Source of the DNA: an uncultured beta proteobacterium
GTDB taxonomy: Bacteria; Pseudomonadota; Gammaproteobacteria; Burkholderiales; Burkholderiaceae
Length of the DNA stretch: 13,461 nt
Direction: 5' to 3'
Assembly: GCA_903938955.1 (NCBI GenBank)
Contig: CAJAFJ010000086.1
Coordinates: 1-13,461 of the forward strand
Made by a program: the position numbers and the translations under genes. Each line of letters opens with the position of its first letter. The stretch's first letter is position 1. The notes beneath the pieces are model-generated. The model ran no database searches. It was not told where the DNA came from and saw only the letters and a program-made list of their open reading frames with translations. Shown here in pieces: positions 12,711-13,461 of the stretch.

Positions 12711-13461
12711 CACCCCCCCTTGGATGATGAAATCTTGGAGGAGCTTTGCGGTTCTGATGTTGACCCTGAACAAGGGCAGCTCCTTGCCTTCCAAACCTTC
12801 AAAGTAAGTCTTCGCCTTTTGCTGGTCGGCGGTTGCTTTCAGATCATCGAAGCGGCCAAATTCGTTGATGTTGGCTTGCGTGACGTGGGTGTTCATGAGG
12901 GCGACGAGTTTTGCTTTGTCCACGCCGAGAAGCGCCACGAGCGTGTCGACTTCATGATTCTTGGCCTTGGCCTGATAGTCAGCAAGGTAGTCGCGAAAGG
13001 TACGGTGGGCGTCAATCTGCACGTCGCCACGTTGAATGTCATGGAGGAAGATTTCGGCGATTTTTTGCTCTGCTTGGGAAAGCGATGAAAAGGACCGGTG
13101 CAACTCTGCCAAGGTGGTTTCCTTGGCCTGTTCATTGCCACTTTGCAGCACTTTGAGATATTTGTCAAAGCGCGAGTTCATGTAGTCGGCATCGATCTTG
13201 CCGGTGTCGATCTCGGTGATGTGGCTATCAATCTCGAAAGGGATGGCCTCGTTTGCGCCTCCAGCACCGCCGCCAAGTTCCTTGTAGCGCTGAAGCAGGG
13301 TGAGATATTGATGCTGGGTAAGAGCAAGTTCGACCGTTCGTTTTGGCTCATCGGATTCATAGATCGTTTGCTCCCAAGTGAAGCCTTGGATCTTCGCGGC
13401 TTCCAGGATTTTGTTGAATTCTTGAAAGCATTTGGCAAAGGCCGCGCGCTCGGTGAGGTCA
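12699..13461 (-). CDS. hsdR: Type I restriction enzyme R subunit, C-terminal part
   Basis: An uninterrupted minus-strand frame runs from the window edge to a stop at 12699-12701, giving 253 visible residues. No start lies inside the window; a Met at 13181 is internal. The sequence carries the EcoR124-type HsdR C-terminal hallmarks: HITEIDTGKIDADYMNSRFD, HDIQRGDVQID, NINEFGRFDDLKATAD and LPLFRVNIRTAKLLQDFI. HsdR supplies the nuclease and DNA-translocating motor of the HsdR2M2S complex; the visible part is the helical domain that docks onto the methylase. The nuclease and helicase motifs lie outside the window. The stop falls inside the end of convergent lon (overlap 12699-12710). A run of seven G (minus strand, 12713-12719) lies in the last codons. 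Presence of hsdM and hsdS cannot be seen. Confidence 0.93.
   Translation of the reverse strand, partial: DLTERAAFAKCFQEFNKILEAAKIQGFTWEQTIYESDEPKRTVELALTQHQYLTLLQRYKELGGGAGGANEAIPFEIDSHITEIDTGKIDADYMNSRFDKYLKVLQSGNEQAKETTLAELHRSFSSLSQAEQKIAEIFLHDIQRGDVQIDAHRTFRDYLADYQAKAKNHEVDTLVALLGVDKAKLVALMNTHVTQANINEFGRFDDLKATADQQKAKTYFEGLEGKELPLFRVNIRTAKLLQDFIIQGGVLSN

Noticed and set aside
13178..13438. Minus-strand 86-residue Ser-rich frame
   Set aside because: It is out of frame with the HsdR reading frame, which continues open through the same region with clear family sequence.
1..13461. CRISPR array or insertion sequence
   Set aside because: No regularly spaced repeats, transposase frames or terminal inverted repeats were seen.

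Overview
The window looks like part of a betaproteobacterial chromosome (Burkholderiales, most like Comamonadaceae such as Rhodoferax or Polaromonas). This rests on the CysM N-terminus, the SKGCIRIP-type L,D-transpeptidase, the tRNA-Leu(CAA) and the GC-rich codon use. The assignment is from protein style only; no 16S or other taxonomic marker is present.

Layout. The left edge holds the 5' end of cysM (minus strand, running off the window), then a complete class II tRNA-Leu(CAA) with a strong intrinsic terminator. Next come a two-gene nucleotidyltransferase/HEPN toxin-antitoxin operon (mntA-hepT type, 403-1178) and a secreted L,D-transpeptidase-like gene that appears to have lost its middle (1204-1638, minus). 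A gene-free stretch of about 240 bases (1639-1876) contains an inverted repeat, a possible heat-shock promoter and a short ftsH-like relic.

The core (1877-12710) is a dense stress and protein-quality-control cluster. It holds a GroEL paralogue followed by a host-attachment/baeRF-like protein (plus); an FtsH paralogue (minus) divergent from a cyclopropane fatty acid synthase (plus); a minus-strand pair of Hsp20 and DHH phosphoesterase; and a plus-strand run of a secreted Trp/Pro-rich protein, a glycine-zipper lipoprotein, a second short Hsp20 and a Lon protease. Gene tails are packed: 7 bases between host-attachment and ftsH, 7 between cfa and the DHH gene, and the second Hsp20 overlaps lon by ATGA. 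Together these encode two holdases, a chaperonin, a membrane AAA+ protease, a cytosolic AAA+ protease, a membrane-lipid modifier and two envelope proteins. This suggests an accessory stress-tolerance island. It is similar in idea to the locus of heat resistance (LHR/TLPQC) but has a different gene set.

The right edge (12699-13461, minus) is the C-terminal part of a type I restriction HsdR subunit. Its last codons overlap the end of lon. With a tRNA and a toxin-antitoxin pair on one side and a restriction system on the other, the region has the look of a genomic island, although no integrase or second attachment site is visible.

The most notable single observation is that the GroEL paralogue has His51-Ser52 where E. 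coli GroEL has Lys51-Asp52, so a key ATP-hydrolysis aspartate is missing while D87, D398 and the GroES/substrate-binding surface are kept.
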